DNA of 64,000 nt from Phascolarctos cinereus. Lineage: Eukaryota; Chordata; Mammalia; Diprotodontia; Phascolarctidae. The notes beneath the pieces are model-generated. The model worked only from the letters and a program-made list of their open reading frames with translations, had not been told where the DNA came from and did not search any database. The DNA lies in assembly GCF_002099425.1 (NCBI RefSeq), contig NW_018344272.1:1528001-1592000 (forward strand). The letters run 5' to 3'. Positions 22,591-33,930 of this stretch are shown here, piece after piece. How positions within the stretch are numbered: the stretch's first letter is position 1; every line of letters begins with the position of its first letter. The translations under genes and the position numbers were made by a program.

Positions 22591-24394
22591 TTCCTATGAG
22601 TTACCAAATCCTACTTTGTAGATACAACATTCCCTGCCCATTCCATTCAGAAATGTCATCTTTTGAACTCATAATGCTTCCCACTTATACCAGTCACCTA
22701 GTAATTATTTTATACCATTCTGTGTGGTTACCTTTTTTTAGGGGGCTACATTTTGTCTTCCAAACTAGATCATGGACTTCTACAACACTCGGTACAAAGT
22801 CTTGCATATAATGGATATGTAAGGATATAACCTCAGAAAATGATTTTTTTGCCTGACGCAAGGGGATGCTTAGAATGAAACCTGTCTGTCAGGAATTGCC
22901 TCTGAAAACTTCTACCTTGACTTCTTTGATATCTAACATTCTGAGTGGCTATGGTGATGGTATTGATGAAAATGAGTGTTTTGAAGGTAACTAGGGATAA
23001 AGAGGAGAGAAAAACAAGGGGAAAATTTGGGGCTCTGGTTCTATAGGGGCAATCATAATGACAGTATGTATTCAAGATAGAACACAATGCTCAGGAGGCA
23101 AAAAATAAGACAAGAGCTTTAGTCTTGACTATCTCTGAATAGGATCCAGAAGGAAGTCTCCAGATTATGTGAATTTGAAGATGTTTGTGTGTTTGTTTGA
23201 TTTTTGTTTTAGAAAAAGTGTTGTCAGTTGTTATTTCTTTTAATGTGAAAGCTAGCTGTCAACTTTAGGGAATAGAAATCCATTTCCCTTCTAATAAAAG
23301 ATAAAAATGAAGTCAAGCCTTCAACAGGCTGATTTGGAGATTACTATGAAATCTATTTGTAGTTATCATACTTTAAATAACAATGACTATTTTACTCCCA
23401 ATTTAACTCTTCTAGATTAAAATTGTGAAGACAAATTTATCAAAAGTAGCAAATAACTTTTAACTGGGCCTAATATTCTATGGACAGTATATTTCTTTAC
23501 TAATTTCCTTCTTTCTAAATAAAATTTTTATAGCACCCCTCAAACTTTAAGAGTAAGTGGAAATAATTAATTACCTTCTTTCCATTAAAGGAAAGAAAAA
23601 ATGTTTTCATTTTATGAAAAGGTGTCATAGTTTGTCCACTTACATAGTATTTATATTGTATATGGGGCTTCATACTGTGTTGGTTTCTGTTCTTATTTAA
23701 GCTAATGCCTTAGTAGTGATTTGAAACCATATTATCACTGTAAATGAGGATATGTGAAAGGTAGGCCAGGCAAAGATAAATTGCTTCAATCTAGTAGTGG
23801 TTAAAGCCATGTGTTTAGAGCTAGAAAGATTTTTTAAGCTCTCCTTTTTTTGTTCATATAGTTTTAAGATGTGATCTGGAGAATTCTCAGAAAGGGAAAA
23901 AAAACAATGAATTTCAAAATATTTTCCACTTCTCTTTCATCACTTTCATTTTTTTGCACAGGGTTGTTTATTTCAGGAGAAACCAGCTATCATAATAAGT
24001 TTATTGACAACCATTAGTTTTATCCCAAATATATATTCCTTTTAGATACATCTTAAGGTCTCTTGAATTTTTTCAGTATTAGGTAAATTTAATTTATTGA
24101 TTAAGTGGAAAAACGTTTTACATCATATCTCTAGCAATGCACAGAAATTGAGATCATCTGTAAACCTTCAAAACTCTCATGTAGAAACAGAGAATTAGAA
24201 TCCTACCAAGTAATGCTTTAAGTGCTTTTTATTTTGACACCATCAAAATATTAGCATTTTTGCATTGAGAGATTTACAGAATAGGCATTTGCTTTTAGTA
24301 GTTCAATTAATTTCATTTAAAATTCTCAATTTTTCACCCTTACTCAAGGAATAATATTTTGGCCTGAAGCAATCCAATGTAAGTACTCATTGGA
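22591..24394. other. Unassigned stretch
   Basis: No family recognised with confidence; 22,600-22,810 may be a worn L2 end. 23,220-24,340 looks single-copy and AT-rich. Confidence 0.4.
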
Positions 24395-24580
24395 ACCAAT
24401 CAGAAATCCTTCCTCAGACACTTGCTCTTGGTGTGACCATCAAGAAGTCACTTAACCTTCTTTAGTTTTTATTTTCTTATCTATAAAATGAAGACCTGTC
24501 AAAATGAATTTATATGAGGCTCAAAGGAAATAATAGACTCCAAATGCTTTGTGAATATTCAATGCTACATCACTATCAGC
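24395..24580 (+). mobile_element. MIR SINE
   Basis: TCCTCAGACACTTGCTCTTG, AAGAAGTCACTTAACCTTCT, TTTCTTATCTATAAAATGAA and CAAATGCTTTGTGAATATTC are in sense MIR order. Confidence 0.65.
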
Positions 24581-24829
24581 CTTTATCTCTCTAATTCTCT
24601 ATTTATTTCACTTTAAAAGTTCCTAATTATTTTCTACTTTGTGAGCTCTTTCATTTCATAGAGAGCTAAAGGACCAAGGACCTCTTCTGGGCAGCTTATA
24701 TAACTTGGGTATTTTATACATATCCCCAAACCACTATGAATAACTAGCTCGTAATTACTACCAGTGCTTTTCTTTTGGGGAAGCTTGTATATCATATGGC
24801 TATCTGGCACTTGCTCCAAATCAGTTTAG

Positions 24830-24965
24830 AAGAAGTCAGAACACCTTGGTTAAAGTCCAGATTCTTTGACATGTTAGATGTATGGCATTGGCCTTGTCAT
24901 TATTGTCTGTGAGAATCATCTTCTTCTTAAATGGGGATAATATCTGTTCAGTGCACCTCTCAGGA
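24830..24965 (+). mobile_element. MIR fragment
   Basis: AGAACACCTTGGTTAAAGTC, GGCATTGGCCTTGTCATTAT and TTCTTAAATGGGGATAATAT follow the sense MIR order; old. Confidence 0.5.
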
Positions 24966-25434
24966 TAGTGGTACTTCATTGCTTCAATACTTCAGTGGGC
25001 CTAGCATGTGTTGATAAGAGTACTCTTTCCAATGACATAGATCACAGTCTATCTGCTATACCTTTCTGTTCTATTTCACTCTTGTCCATGCCCTTCAATA
25101 AATCCTCCAAGGGAAATCTAGTCAATATACTTTTGGCCTTCTAATTTTTTTTAAAACATTTGTGGCTACCAGTGTAGCACTAAGGTTGTCCACCTTTATG
25201 TCATATTATATAGAAGGGGGATTCCCTATAGACGGTAAGGCTGTCCAGACTATCCTGCTGATCTATGACATTATACAAATTATATTAACACCTAAATATT
25301 ACATAGGCCCTTTAACTAAAAAAAGAATTTAACCTAGCAATCCACTGTCAAAAAGGTGTATAAAATTGTGTATTGTCTATCCTATGATATACAGTTGGAT
25401 AGACAGCCTATTAAGGGGCTACTTGGATGTCTCT
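24966..25434. other. Unassigned stretch
   Basis: No family or gene recognised. Confidence 0.45.
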
Positions 25435-26410
25435 TCAGTCAGTCAAGCATTTATTAAGCACCTACCACATTTTGTGTAATCCTAAGCACTGGAGTTACAA
25501 AGAAAGTCAAAAGACAGTCTCTGCTCTTGAGGACCTCACAATCTGATGGATGAGACAACAAGTGAACAAATGTGTCCTAACAAACTATAAATAAGAATGA
25601 ATTAACAAAGGAAGGAACTAGAATTAAGAGAGATTGCCTATAAAAGTTAGGATTTTAACTGGGACTTGAAGAAATTCAGAGGCCCCAAGAATTGAAGACA
25701 AGGAGGGGGAACAGTTCAGGCATGGAAGATAGCCAGAGAAAAGGTCCAGAGCCCAGAGATGGTACTTGTTTGTAGAACAGCAGGGAAGGCAGTTTTATTG
25801 GGTCAAGGAGCATTTAGGGGCATGTAAGTTGTAAAAATATTGGAAAAGTAGGTTAGGTAGGTTATGAAGGACTTTGAATGCTAAACAGAGGTTTTTTTAT
25901 TTGTTCCTGGAGGTGATAGACAGTCACTGGAATTTACTGAGTATGTCAAAAATTCCTTCAAGAGAATAGCTTTAATGAATGAACTGTATTAGGGAAAGGC
26001 TTGTGGCAAGCAGACCAACAAGCAGGCTATTGCAATAGCCCTGGAATGAGACAATGAGGAATTGAATCAGGGTGATGGCAGTATCAGAAGAGAGAAGAGG
26101 AGGGAGTGGGTATTTGAGAGATGTTGCAAAAGTGAAATGGACAGGTTTTAACAGCATATTGGATATGGGGGGGTGTGTGTGAAATTAGCATGACACTTAG
26201 GTTGTAAACATGGGAGACTGGGAAGATAGTATAATACACTACAGTATGAAACCTCTACAGCAATAGGGAAGCTAGACATAGGGAGGGAAAGACAATGAGT
26301 TTAGTTTTGGATAGTAAGTTCAAGACATCTTTTGGACATCTAGTTCAAGTTTTTTAAAGACAGTTGGATATGTGAGATTGGAAGTCAATGGAAAGGTTAA
26401 GCCTGGATAA
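25435..26410 (-). mobile_element. L2-type LINE (CR1 clade), 3' end with RT remnant
   Basis: The best preserved L2 copy in the window. Plus-strand blocks: CAGTCAAGCATTTATTAAGC, GTCTCTGCTCTTGAGGACCT, CAGGCATGGAAGATAGCCAG, TATGAAGGACTTTGAATGCT, TGATAGACAGTCACTGG and CAAGCAGGCTATTGCAATAG. They form the antisense of the L2 3' UTR and reverse-transcriptase C-terminal region. The right border is 5' truncated near 26,410. Confidence 0.75.
25972..26157 (-). pseudogene. L2 reverse-transcriptase C-terminal remnant
   Basis: A 61-residue minus-strand frame reads LLSSDTAITLIQFLIVSFQG and then YCNSLLVGLLATSLSLIQ. The L2 reverse transcriptase has LLSTSTATTLVQ, DYCNSLL.GLPASTLSPLQ at this place, so the fragment is the thumb-side part of the L2 ORF2 protein. 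No catalytic YADD region remains in an open frame. A dead fragment of a 5'-truncated LINE. Confidence 0.75.
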
Positions 26411-26464
26411 CTATACATATCTTTGAAAGATACATATAGTTATTGTATTGATTAAATGATGTAA

Positions 26465-27240
26465 TACTGAGCCACAAATTTCTAGAGTTGGAAGGAATCT
26501 CAGTGACTGTCTAGTCTAGTCTAGTCCATAACCAAAAGGAATCTCCACTACAACATATGACAGAATTTGGTCATCCAAATTTGTTTAAAGATGCACAAAG
26601 AGGGAAAACCTATCACATTACAAAGCAGCTCATCTGCTTTTGGACAATTTAAATTGTTAAGGAATTTTGCTTAATATTAAGTTTAAATTTGCCTCTTCAC
26701 AACTTCTATGAATGCTTCCTGGTTCTATCTTCTAGGGCCAACCGGGATAAGTAAAATCCTTTTTCCATTACATGATATGGACTCTAGGCCCCTTTTATCC
26801 TGCTTGCCTTCCTCTGGGCATTCTCTAGCTTGTCAATGTCCTTAAACTATGGTGTCCAGAACTGAACATAATACTCCAATTCAAGACTGATTAGAGAAGA
26901 GTACTGTGGAACTTTTATCTTCTTCCTAGGAGCAGGGACTTTCTTAATGCAACACAAGATTGCCCTAATGTAGCTAATTCTGATATAATATGTTCTTGAT
27001 GAAAATATATCACCACTGTTTCATTTTACGATCTTTTTTTTAAAAGACTCAGTCTAGAATTTTTCATTGGCCTATAGTTTGCCTCTTCCATTTGATGAAA
27101 ATCAGTAAAATAGGGTTTTTCTCTCTTTTACAGCCTTTTAGTACTTCTCCTGCTTGGTATGATCTTTTAAATATCCATTCATCAGTTCTTTCAGTACCCA
27201 AAGATATGGTTCATCTGGGCCAAATGATTTTATATACTTG
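26465..27240 (-). mobile_element. L3/CR1 LINE fragment
   Basis: Antisense blocks: GGAATCTCCACTACAACATA, CTGCTTTTGGACAATTTAAA, TTGTTAAGGAATTTTGCTTA, CTTCCTCTGGGCATTCTCTA, GCTTGTCAATGTCCTTAAAC and TGGTGTCCAGAACTGAACAT. The same run in CR1/L3 elements is highly recognisable. 60,640-61,050 and (sense) 45,140-45,675 are further copies. Confidence 0.75.
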
Positions 27241-27521
27241 ATAAATAACAATAAACATGAACATTTCCATATACAATGAAGAAATAAAAAAGAGGATTGT
27301 AAAACCGTGAATCTCTGTTATGTACAACTTGCTTTTAAAAAATGTGTATATTAAATTTACAACATAGTTCTAAAACTTTCTTGCTCATGTATGATCTTGG
27401 CTGAACTTCTTTTTATTCTCCTTCTTGTGTTTTAAAATTTTTCATTGATGCTGTGTTCTTTTTTAAAAAGTTTTCTTTCAGGAATCATTATAACTTCCCT
27501 CCCCTAAAAAAAGAAAAGAAA

Positions 27522-27672
27522 AGGGGGCAGCTAGGTGGCACAGTGCATAGAGCACCGGCCCTGAAGTCAGGAGGAACTGAGTTCAAATCCAGCCTCAGAC
27601 CAAACACTTGACACTTACTAGCTGTGTGACACTGGGTAAGTCACTTAACCCCAATTGCCTAAAAAAAAAAAG
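27522..27672 (+). mobile_element. Marsupial SINE (GGGGCAGCTAGGTGGC family), full length
   Basis: Begins GGGGGCAGCTAGGTGGCACA; A-box-like TAGGTGGCACAGTGC and B-box-like GAGTTCAAATCC mark an RNA polymerase III promoter of tRNA type. It ends CACTTAACCCCAATTGCCT plus poly(A). Among the better preserved copies here. A-rich flanks may hide its target duplication. Confidence 0.9.
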
Positions 27673-27689
27673 ACAAAAGCTTTCTCTTG

Positions 27690-27691
<2 letters not shown>

Positions 27692-27730
<39 letters not shown>
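27692..27730. repeat. TA dinucleotide microsatellite
   Basis: A pure alternating TA tract within the L1 3' UTR, following the SINE. Confidence 0.95.
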
Positions 27731-27734
<4 letters not shown>

Positions 27735-28141
27735 CAAAAATTTTTCACCCATTGACCATTTTTGAAAAAGTACTTCTCATTCTTTAGCCTATCATCTCTA
27801 AGGTGTGAGAAAGGTCTTTTGGTTTCATGGTTGATTATTGCATTGATCAAAGCTCTCTTTTATCAAAATTGTTTGCTCTTATAATATTGTAGTCATTGTA
27901 CAAATTGTACTTCTGGTTCTATTCATTTCATTGCATATTACCTCATAAAAGTCTTCAAGTTTCTCTGAATCCATCACTTTTACCATTTCTTGTAGCACAA
28001 TAACATTTTATCACATTCATAGAAAGGAAAGGAATAGGACCAGTGATTTTACTGACATAGGGAACTCCCAGATGAAGAAACTACTGTCAATTTAGGTCCA
28101 TAACTTTTCTGCAATTTCTAAACTTAGAAAATTGTTTAGAG

Positions 28142-28423
28142 CACTGGTATAAAACTCAAATAAAAATGCAGGCCACTAAACTGTATTTAAAGATTCCATC
28201 AGCCTTACATTAACTTAGAAACTCAAAATCATACATACATATAAATATACATACACATATAATATTAATTTTAATTTATTAATTTATTTGTGTGTATATA
28301 TATGTAATACTTCAACACATTGAAATCAGTTAGAAACTACATTTTAGTCTGATTGATTAGGGCTTTACTCAGAAGTATTGTGGGACCTGTGTAATCCATT
28401 GGCCTCCATGTTTGACAGCTTTG
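28142..28423 (+). mobile_element. hAT MITE A of an inverted pair
   Basis: Starts CACTGGTATAAAACTCAAAT and ends CATGTTTGACAGCTTTG. GTTTAGAG lies on both sides (28,134-28,141 and 28,424-28,431), the 8-bp duplication expected of hAT. The centre holds a CATACATACATA/TATATA tract. Confidence 0.75.
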
Positions 28424-28431
28424 GTTTAGAG

Positions 28432-28626
28432 CAGATGTGCCAAACTCAAAGTTTGGATGTAAGTGGCCAAAACTCCCCAATGTGGCCCAAACCCAGATTA
28501 AAATCTAATTGGGAAATGTTTAATGAAATAAAAATGTAATGCAATATAGATAATGTTAATTTGTGGGTTTTGAAGTCAATAGCCAAGTTTGACGTCAAAG
28601 GGATCCATATCTGTTTGACATCACTG
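28432..28626 (-). mobile_element. hAT MITE B of an inverted pair
   Basis: Plus-strand start CAGATGTGCCAAACTCAAAG, end GTTTGACATCACTG. It is flanked by GTTTAGAG at 28,424-28,431 and again at 28,627-28,634. Read on the minus strand it follows the same family order as element A, so the two are inverted relative to each other. Confidence 0.75.
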
Positions 28627-29234
28627 GTTTAGAGACTTTCAGTGATCTAGATGATTTGCCCAAAGTCATACAGATACTGTGTCACAGGAAGGACTGGAAC
28701 TTATGTCTTCTTTCCTTACCCCTGTATCTACTCTGCCAAACTCACTCTCATTTCATTCATGTGGTTTCACATTCAAATCTCATAATTTGTTTAGCCATTC
28801 CCTAATTGATGTCCTTCCACCTTATTTCTGGTTCTTTGTTATAAGAAAAAGCACAGTGAATATTGATGTGCATATAAGCCCTTTCTTTATTTGCTTTCTA
28901 TGAGGCACAAGTCTAGTAGTACTATCACTGGGACAAAGGGCATGCAAAGTTTAGTGGCTTTTTAGATATAAAGTACCAAATTACTTAAAAAAATGGAAAC
29001 TCTTCCTCTCTCCCCTCCTCCCAAGCCATTTCCTTTCAATGATTTGGCTGGAGCTATTCCGTACTATTTATGGCTCTCAATTGGCTTTCCTATGTTATAG
29101 GGCCAGAGATTCTTTCTGTAAATCACAAATCATTTCCTGTGGGATGCCTTATTCCTTTATGAAAGGGCTTTATTCCTCCCAAACTGATTAAAGTCTTCTA
29201 GTATTTACACTTTGGATTGATTGGTTAGATCAAG

Positions 29235-29395
29235 AATGTGGGCATTAATTGGAGTAGGCTTGGTTTTGTTTGCCATTTCCTTTTCCAGTGGATTAGGCAA
29301 ATAAGGTTAAGTGACTTGCCCAGGGTCACATAGCTAGTAAGTGTCTGAGATAAGATTTGAACTGAATTCTTCCTGACTCCCTGAGCTACCTAGCT
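29235..29395 (-). mobile_element. Marsupial SINE (CAGCTAGGTGGC family), antisense
   Basis: TGCCATTTCCTTTTCCAGTG, AAGTGACTTGCCCAGGGTCA, GATTTGAACTGAATTC and GAGCTACCTAGCTGGGGA in antisense order; somewhat shortened. Confidence 0.75.
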
Positions 29396-29419
29396 GGGGA
29401 GTATGCAGTGTTTAAGAAA

Positions 29420-29915
29420 GACTAGCCCCTTTGGTGTGAGGATTTGCAGAGCCCTTTTCAGGGCTGATTAACTACCTTTGGTGTCCACCTTTCACCCAAC
29501 TCTCACCTGTGGCTCCAAGGACCTCTAGCATATACAGTAAAACCATCTTGGCAAATGGTCTAAACCAGGTTAAGAGTAACTCATAGGCCTGAAACCCATC
29601 AGTGAGTTAGGCAGAAGTCTACCCCAAGCATGTGACGACTTCCCCAAGAAGAATGGACAGATGAAAACAATTTGTTCCAACTGTCACAAAGGAGGCTTGA
29701 AGCAGATAATTGTGGAGCACTTAGAGTTTCTTCAGGCACCTGGGCCATTGTTAGTCATCTTGATTTGTGTCTTGGCACTGGACTTTAATGACTCTGGAAG
29801 AGAGAGTGAGGCTGATGATTTTGTGCAACTCTGCCTCACTTAGATCCAATTCAAGCAAGTCAAGACGTCATCCTGTGATATCATTGGTCCTCTTCAAAAT
29901 GGGGAACAATGGGGT
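29420..29915 (+). repeat. CAAC-tailed marsupial repeat, longer form
   Basis: The right part (GAGAGTGAGGCTGATGATTT, CTGCCTCACTTAGATCCAAT, GGTCCTCTTCAAAATGGGG) matches the 3' part of the repeat at 1-240. The left part (TTTGCAGAGCCCTTTTCAGG to CCATCAGTGAGTTAGGCAGA) differs, so either a longer subfamily or two fused elements is present. The words TTTGCAGAGCCC..CAGGGCTGA also resemble the right edge of the LTR at 1,207-1,590. Confidence 0.5.
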
Positions 29916-31675
29916 TCAGTGTGGAAAGCTCCCTCCCCCGTAATATCTCACAAACTCTAGAAGGCAGTGGCTGTTTTCTTTCTAGATTCTTATCATTCCC
30001 ATTCTAATACCAGTTGATTTCTGTTAGTGAAATTAAGATTCAGAATAGACATATGTAGAGAATTTCTTCCTCCCTCACCTTTTTTATACTGAAGCCATTT
30101 TGGTCAGATTGATAAGACATTGAACAAATATGTTCTTAACCAGCCTTTGTTACATACATATTACTCCTGGCCAGGAGTTTGTCATCTCTTATTTTAAGCT
30201 TTGGCATAAAGACCCAGATTTAAATCCCAAATGCCACTTTTCTAGCCAACTGTTCTCTTTTTGTATTGGCTTTTCCCTTTTAATTTCTTTGTTTTCAAAA
30301 GTAAGCAATGAGGAAGAAATAATCTGTGTTCCTCTAGCCTTCAGTTTCCTGCCCCAAACTTCATATTCCTGGGTAATGTTTCCTGGGTTTCTTCTGGTAG
30401 TGTATCATTCATGCCTACAAGAATAACCAAAAGTAGAAAACAATGATCATCGCTCTTAACAATTGACAAGTTGACAATCGACAATATGACAAGTCTTGGA
30501 AAATATTTTGTTATGTCTTGGATATATGTTCCAAGAAGACAACAGACATCTTTATTATTACTATTAGGGTGACAAAAAGGATGTTACCCATCTGTATTAT
30601 TCTCTTCTTCTTCTCTCCCTTACTGAATTACCTCTCACTTAATAGTTTCTATGGCTCTACTTTGTTGGCAGACAGAGAGCTTTTTCCTCAAAATATCCAT
30701 CTCCCATTCTCAGGAAGAGCGACTTTTTTTTTCAGTTCCAAATACATCATTATTCATTTTCTTCTATTCTTCTTCTGTGTAATATTTTCCCACTTTTCAA
30801 CACCATGAAGTAGGGCAAATTTCTTCTTTGGTAATTCAAATCCTTCCCTTCCCCTCCCTAATCGAATTTCTGAAGGAGGGAAAACACTTTATCATGCCTG
30901 AGTGTGGAGAAGCATTCCTCAAATCCCTATGCTTTCCCTTCTGGGAGGAAAACCAGCCAACATTTTGAATATAACAGTCACTTACAGCTGACAAAATACT
31001 GTTTTTATACATATTTGGGGTAAGTCACTGAAAAAATTCTTCCTCCAGCTCCATATTGATTGAGATTGTCTGCCTTTTTAAAACTACTTGTGGGTGTTTA
31101 AACCTCTTCTCCTTTATGATTTTTACAGCTTTTTATCACTTTTTAACTTCTTGAAAGCCACATCCAAGTTCTTTTTTTCCTCTACAACTTTACAACTACA
31201 TCCTACTTTAGTTCCCTGTTAGTTGTTTCACCAATTTATTTTCTTTAGCAATTTATGATTTTCTTGTTTTCTCTTTCTTATTCTGCCTTATCAACAACTC
31301 CCTTCCCTTTTCCATCTTGTTGAATCTTTCTTTTTGGACTCATTCCTTAATCATGATCCTTCTATGCTTCTCCTGAAATTTCCTCTCCCAAAAGCTAAAA
31401 AAGAATTTGGACCTGGAAATTGATGCCAATCAATTTCTTTCTGAATTTCCCTGAAATTCTCAACCACAGATTCAATCTCTGGGTTTATTCACAAGGTCAA
31501 ACATGTCCAAACTTTCAAATTTCCTTCTCCTTTTTTATCTCAAGTCTTTTGTGGTATATTGGCAAATCGATATATTATTATTTTTACTTATTTATCTTAT
31601 TTATTATCTTATATATTCCCTTCTGTGCACCCCCCTTTTCTAGGCCTCTCTATGGATTCTGTCTGGGACTTCTGT
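29916..31675. other. Unassigned, pyrimidine-rich stretch
   Basis: C/T-rich on the plus strand. Open frames of 96-99 codons (30,130; 30,518; 31,420) have no recognisable domain; the stop-poor reading follows from the C/T bias. Could be a worn retroelement; family not identified. Confidence 0.4.
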
Positions 31676-32580
31676 GGTTGGTAGGTGGTGCAGATGATCC
31701 ACCACTGGACCAGGAATAAAGAAGATCTGAGTTTCCAATCCATTTTCAGACATTTATGGTAAGCTGTATTGTTGAGGTTTAGAGGTATAGGAGTGCTGGG
31801 ATCTTAAACTCATGGTCCTGCCCAAATGAATTCGACCCAAGCCTTCTTTCAGCCAAAGAGAAGTTTTATTAAAGATCAGCCATAGTGGCCAGATTCTTAA
31901 GGAATCTGAACATTCGTGACATTTGTAAGGACCAGTGGCATGAGGAAGTCTCAGCTCCTAAATGGTGGCCAGGATGGATCTCATATACAGAAACAATATG
32001 GGAGGGATCTAGGAGTGGACAAGTAGTTTGGGATGTCTGGAGGAGGGCTAGGAGAAATGGGTGTCTTTATGGGAGTGGCCAGTAAGCTGGGGTGACTGGG
32101 AGAGGGTCCTGGGAGAATCTCCTTGGGAGTGACTGGGAGGTTGTATGGGGTCTAGATGAGATCGAGGTTGGGAAGCAACCAAGGGGCTATCCAGCAGGTA
32201 ATAGACAATGGAGGGCTAGACTCAATTAGGGTAACAAAAATTGGGAGATTGGGCCTAGGTGATAAGGAAAGGCCAGTTGATAGGATTATAGCCTCAGGAG
32301 ATGTCTAGACTTCCTGAACGAGGTAAAAGAGTTCAAGCAGAGTCCAGTAGATAAATGGGACCCAACTTCTTTTTGTGGTGAAGGACAAAGGTCTCAGATT
32401 AGACCCTACCCTATCAGTCTGACTTTGAACAAATAATTTCTATGAGGTTCCCTTTCCTTATCTATAAAATGAGAATAACAATAGCACCTAACTCACTAGA
32501 GCTGTTGAGAAGATAAAATGAAATATTTATAGAAAGCTTTAAAAACTTCAAAGCATTATATAAATGATAACCTTTATGAT
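31676..32580 (+). mobile_element. MIR-type SINE split by a solo LTR
   Basis: Left part to 31,769: TGGTAGGTGGTGCAGATGAT, GGAATAAAGAAGATCTGAGT, CATTTTCAGACATTTATGG. Right part from 32,417: CTGACTTTGAACAAATAATT, CCTTATCTATAAAATGAGAA, AAAGCTTTAAAAACTTCAAA. Joined, these follow a sense MIR-type SINE. Confidence 0.75.
31770..32416 (-). mobile_element. Solo LTR (ERV fossil)
   Basis: 647 bp with LTR ends: on the minus strand it starts TGATAGGGTAGG and ends CCTCAACA. A polyadenylation signal (AATAAAACTTCTC, plus-strand 31,862-31,874 region) lies about 100 bases before the 3' end. The flanks GTAT (31,766-31,769) and GTCT (32,417-32,420) fit a worn 4-bp duplication of GTGT in the SINE target. No internal viral genes. 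Old fossil; class not determined. Confidence 0.7.
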
Positions 32581-33334
32581 TATGCTTATTAGTATGGGTA
32601 CAACAGTAAAGTTGCAACCCATCTGTGTTTTTATGTACTATATTATGCATCCTATAGTTGTATCCTGTACAACTGAATATTTTGGGCCAAGTTCTCCTGC
32701 AAATACTTTGTAGGGGGTATGTCCAAAATATTCAGGGACCTTTTCTAGATCTATTGACATTATATGGATAACAGGGCAATGCATGAGCTTTTCATCAACT
32801 ACCCCTCACTCTTGCCCACTTCCTTTCTATTTCTCTGATAATAGACTTTATGCTTTTTCCCCTGGAGAGCCTTCTTTGGGAATATGCTGAAGCATATTCA
32901 TCCCCCCTGCCCTCCCACCCCATGCAACTATCAAATGTCTTTCAGATGGCCTGCAGCTTTAATTCTTTGGACATTGTTGTATTCATGCTTCATGCTATAT
33001 GTTTCACCAGAAGATTATTGGTATTCAACTGATTTAGAAAAAAGTTTGAGGGTAATTAAAAATATAATTAAACTTCCCAAGTGTAATCCAGACCATTTAT
33101 CACTTGTTGTGCAATTCTATCTGCAGCTTATTGCCCACCCACAGTGTCTGTTCAAGATATACACTAGTGGACCATTTTGTGAACTGTCCAATTGCATGAT
33201 ATCCAAAAAACAAAAACAAACAAGAAAAATACAAAATAACTCTTAGTACTGTACCTGGTACATTAATTCTAATAAGATATATAAATTGGTATGCCCAAGG
33301 AAGAATGACATGACACTGATTTATTCATGGTCTA
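32581..33334. other. Unassigned stretch
   Basis: A 120-codon frame (32,884-33,246) overlaps another and has no recognisable domain; not called as a gene. Confidence 0.45.
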
Positions 33335-33930
33335 TTACTGCCAAATACTGGATTATTCAACAAATATTAAATGCCCTCTATATAGGTTACTCTGTTAAGC
33401 CGTAGGAATACAAAGACAAAAATGAAAATCGTTCATATACTTACAGAGCTTCAATAATTTATGCACACAGAAAAGTAAATATAAGATAATTTGAGGAAAG
33501 AGTACTAATAACTGGAGGGATGGGGGTGAGTGGGATGGAGAATAAGGAAAGACTTCACGTAGGAGGTGATATCTGAGATGACCCTTAAAGGAAACTAAGA
33601 ATTCTAAGGTGTAGAGATAAGAAGGCAATACATTTTAGGATTGGAAAAAGTTTAATCAGACACCCTGAAGTAAAAAATGTAAGGCTGAATATGAAGAAGA
33701 AACTAATAGAGCAGATTGACTGGAATATAGAGTACAGGAATGGAAATAATATGAAATAAGTCTGGAAAGGTAGATTGGAGTGAGATTGTGAAGGGCTTTA
33801 AATTATAGTCCAAAGGATTTGGATTTTTCCACAAGATTTTTTCTACTGAAAGATGTGAATGTTAAATGACATGGTCAGACCCATATCTTAGGTGAGAATA
33901 TTTTGGCAGTTATGAAAAAGAACTGTGGAG
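33335..33930 (-). mobile_element. L2-type LINE fragment
   Basis: GATTATTCAACAAATATTAA, GACTTCACGTAGGAGGTGAT, GAGATTGTGAAGGGCTTTAA and ATGACATGGTCAGACCCATA follow the same order as 25,435-26,410. Worn. Confidence 0.65.

Larger units (their letters stand above)
28021..28766 (-). mobile_element. Marsupial SINE carrying two hAT MITEs
   Basis: Left part: AGGACCAGTGATTTTACTGA, CATAGGGAACTCCCAGATGA. Right part: GATTTGCCCAAAGTCATACA, AAGGACTGGAACTTATGTCT. These are consecutive in a MIR-like marsupial SINE read antisense (sense copy at 21,590). TCACATTCA at 28,011-28,019 and 28,767-28,775 is a 9-bp target duplication in the L1 host. Two hAT elements occupy 28,142-28,626. Confidence 0.7.
27430..29005 (-). 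mobile_element. L1 3' UTR, split by two SINEs
   Basis: L1-type antisense 3' UTR at 27,430-27,521, 27,675-28,020 (TTGTAGTCATTGTACAAATT, GTAGCACAATAACATTTTAT) and, after a 746-base interruption, 28,767-29,005 (TTTGTTTAGCCATTCCCTAA, CACTGGGACAAAGGGCATGC). The two interruptions are SINEs. Confidence 0.7.

Noticed and set aside
29916-31675. Degraded retroviral coding region
   Set aside because: No protein motif could be read in any frame; the long frames follow from C/T bias.
32884-33246. 120-codon plus-strand frame as a possible small gene
   Set aside because: No domain, overlapping alternative frame of similar length, no neighbouring exon signals.
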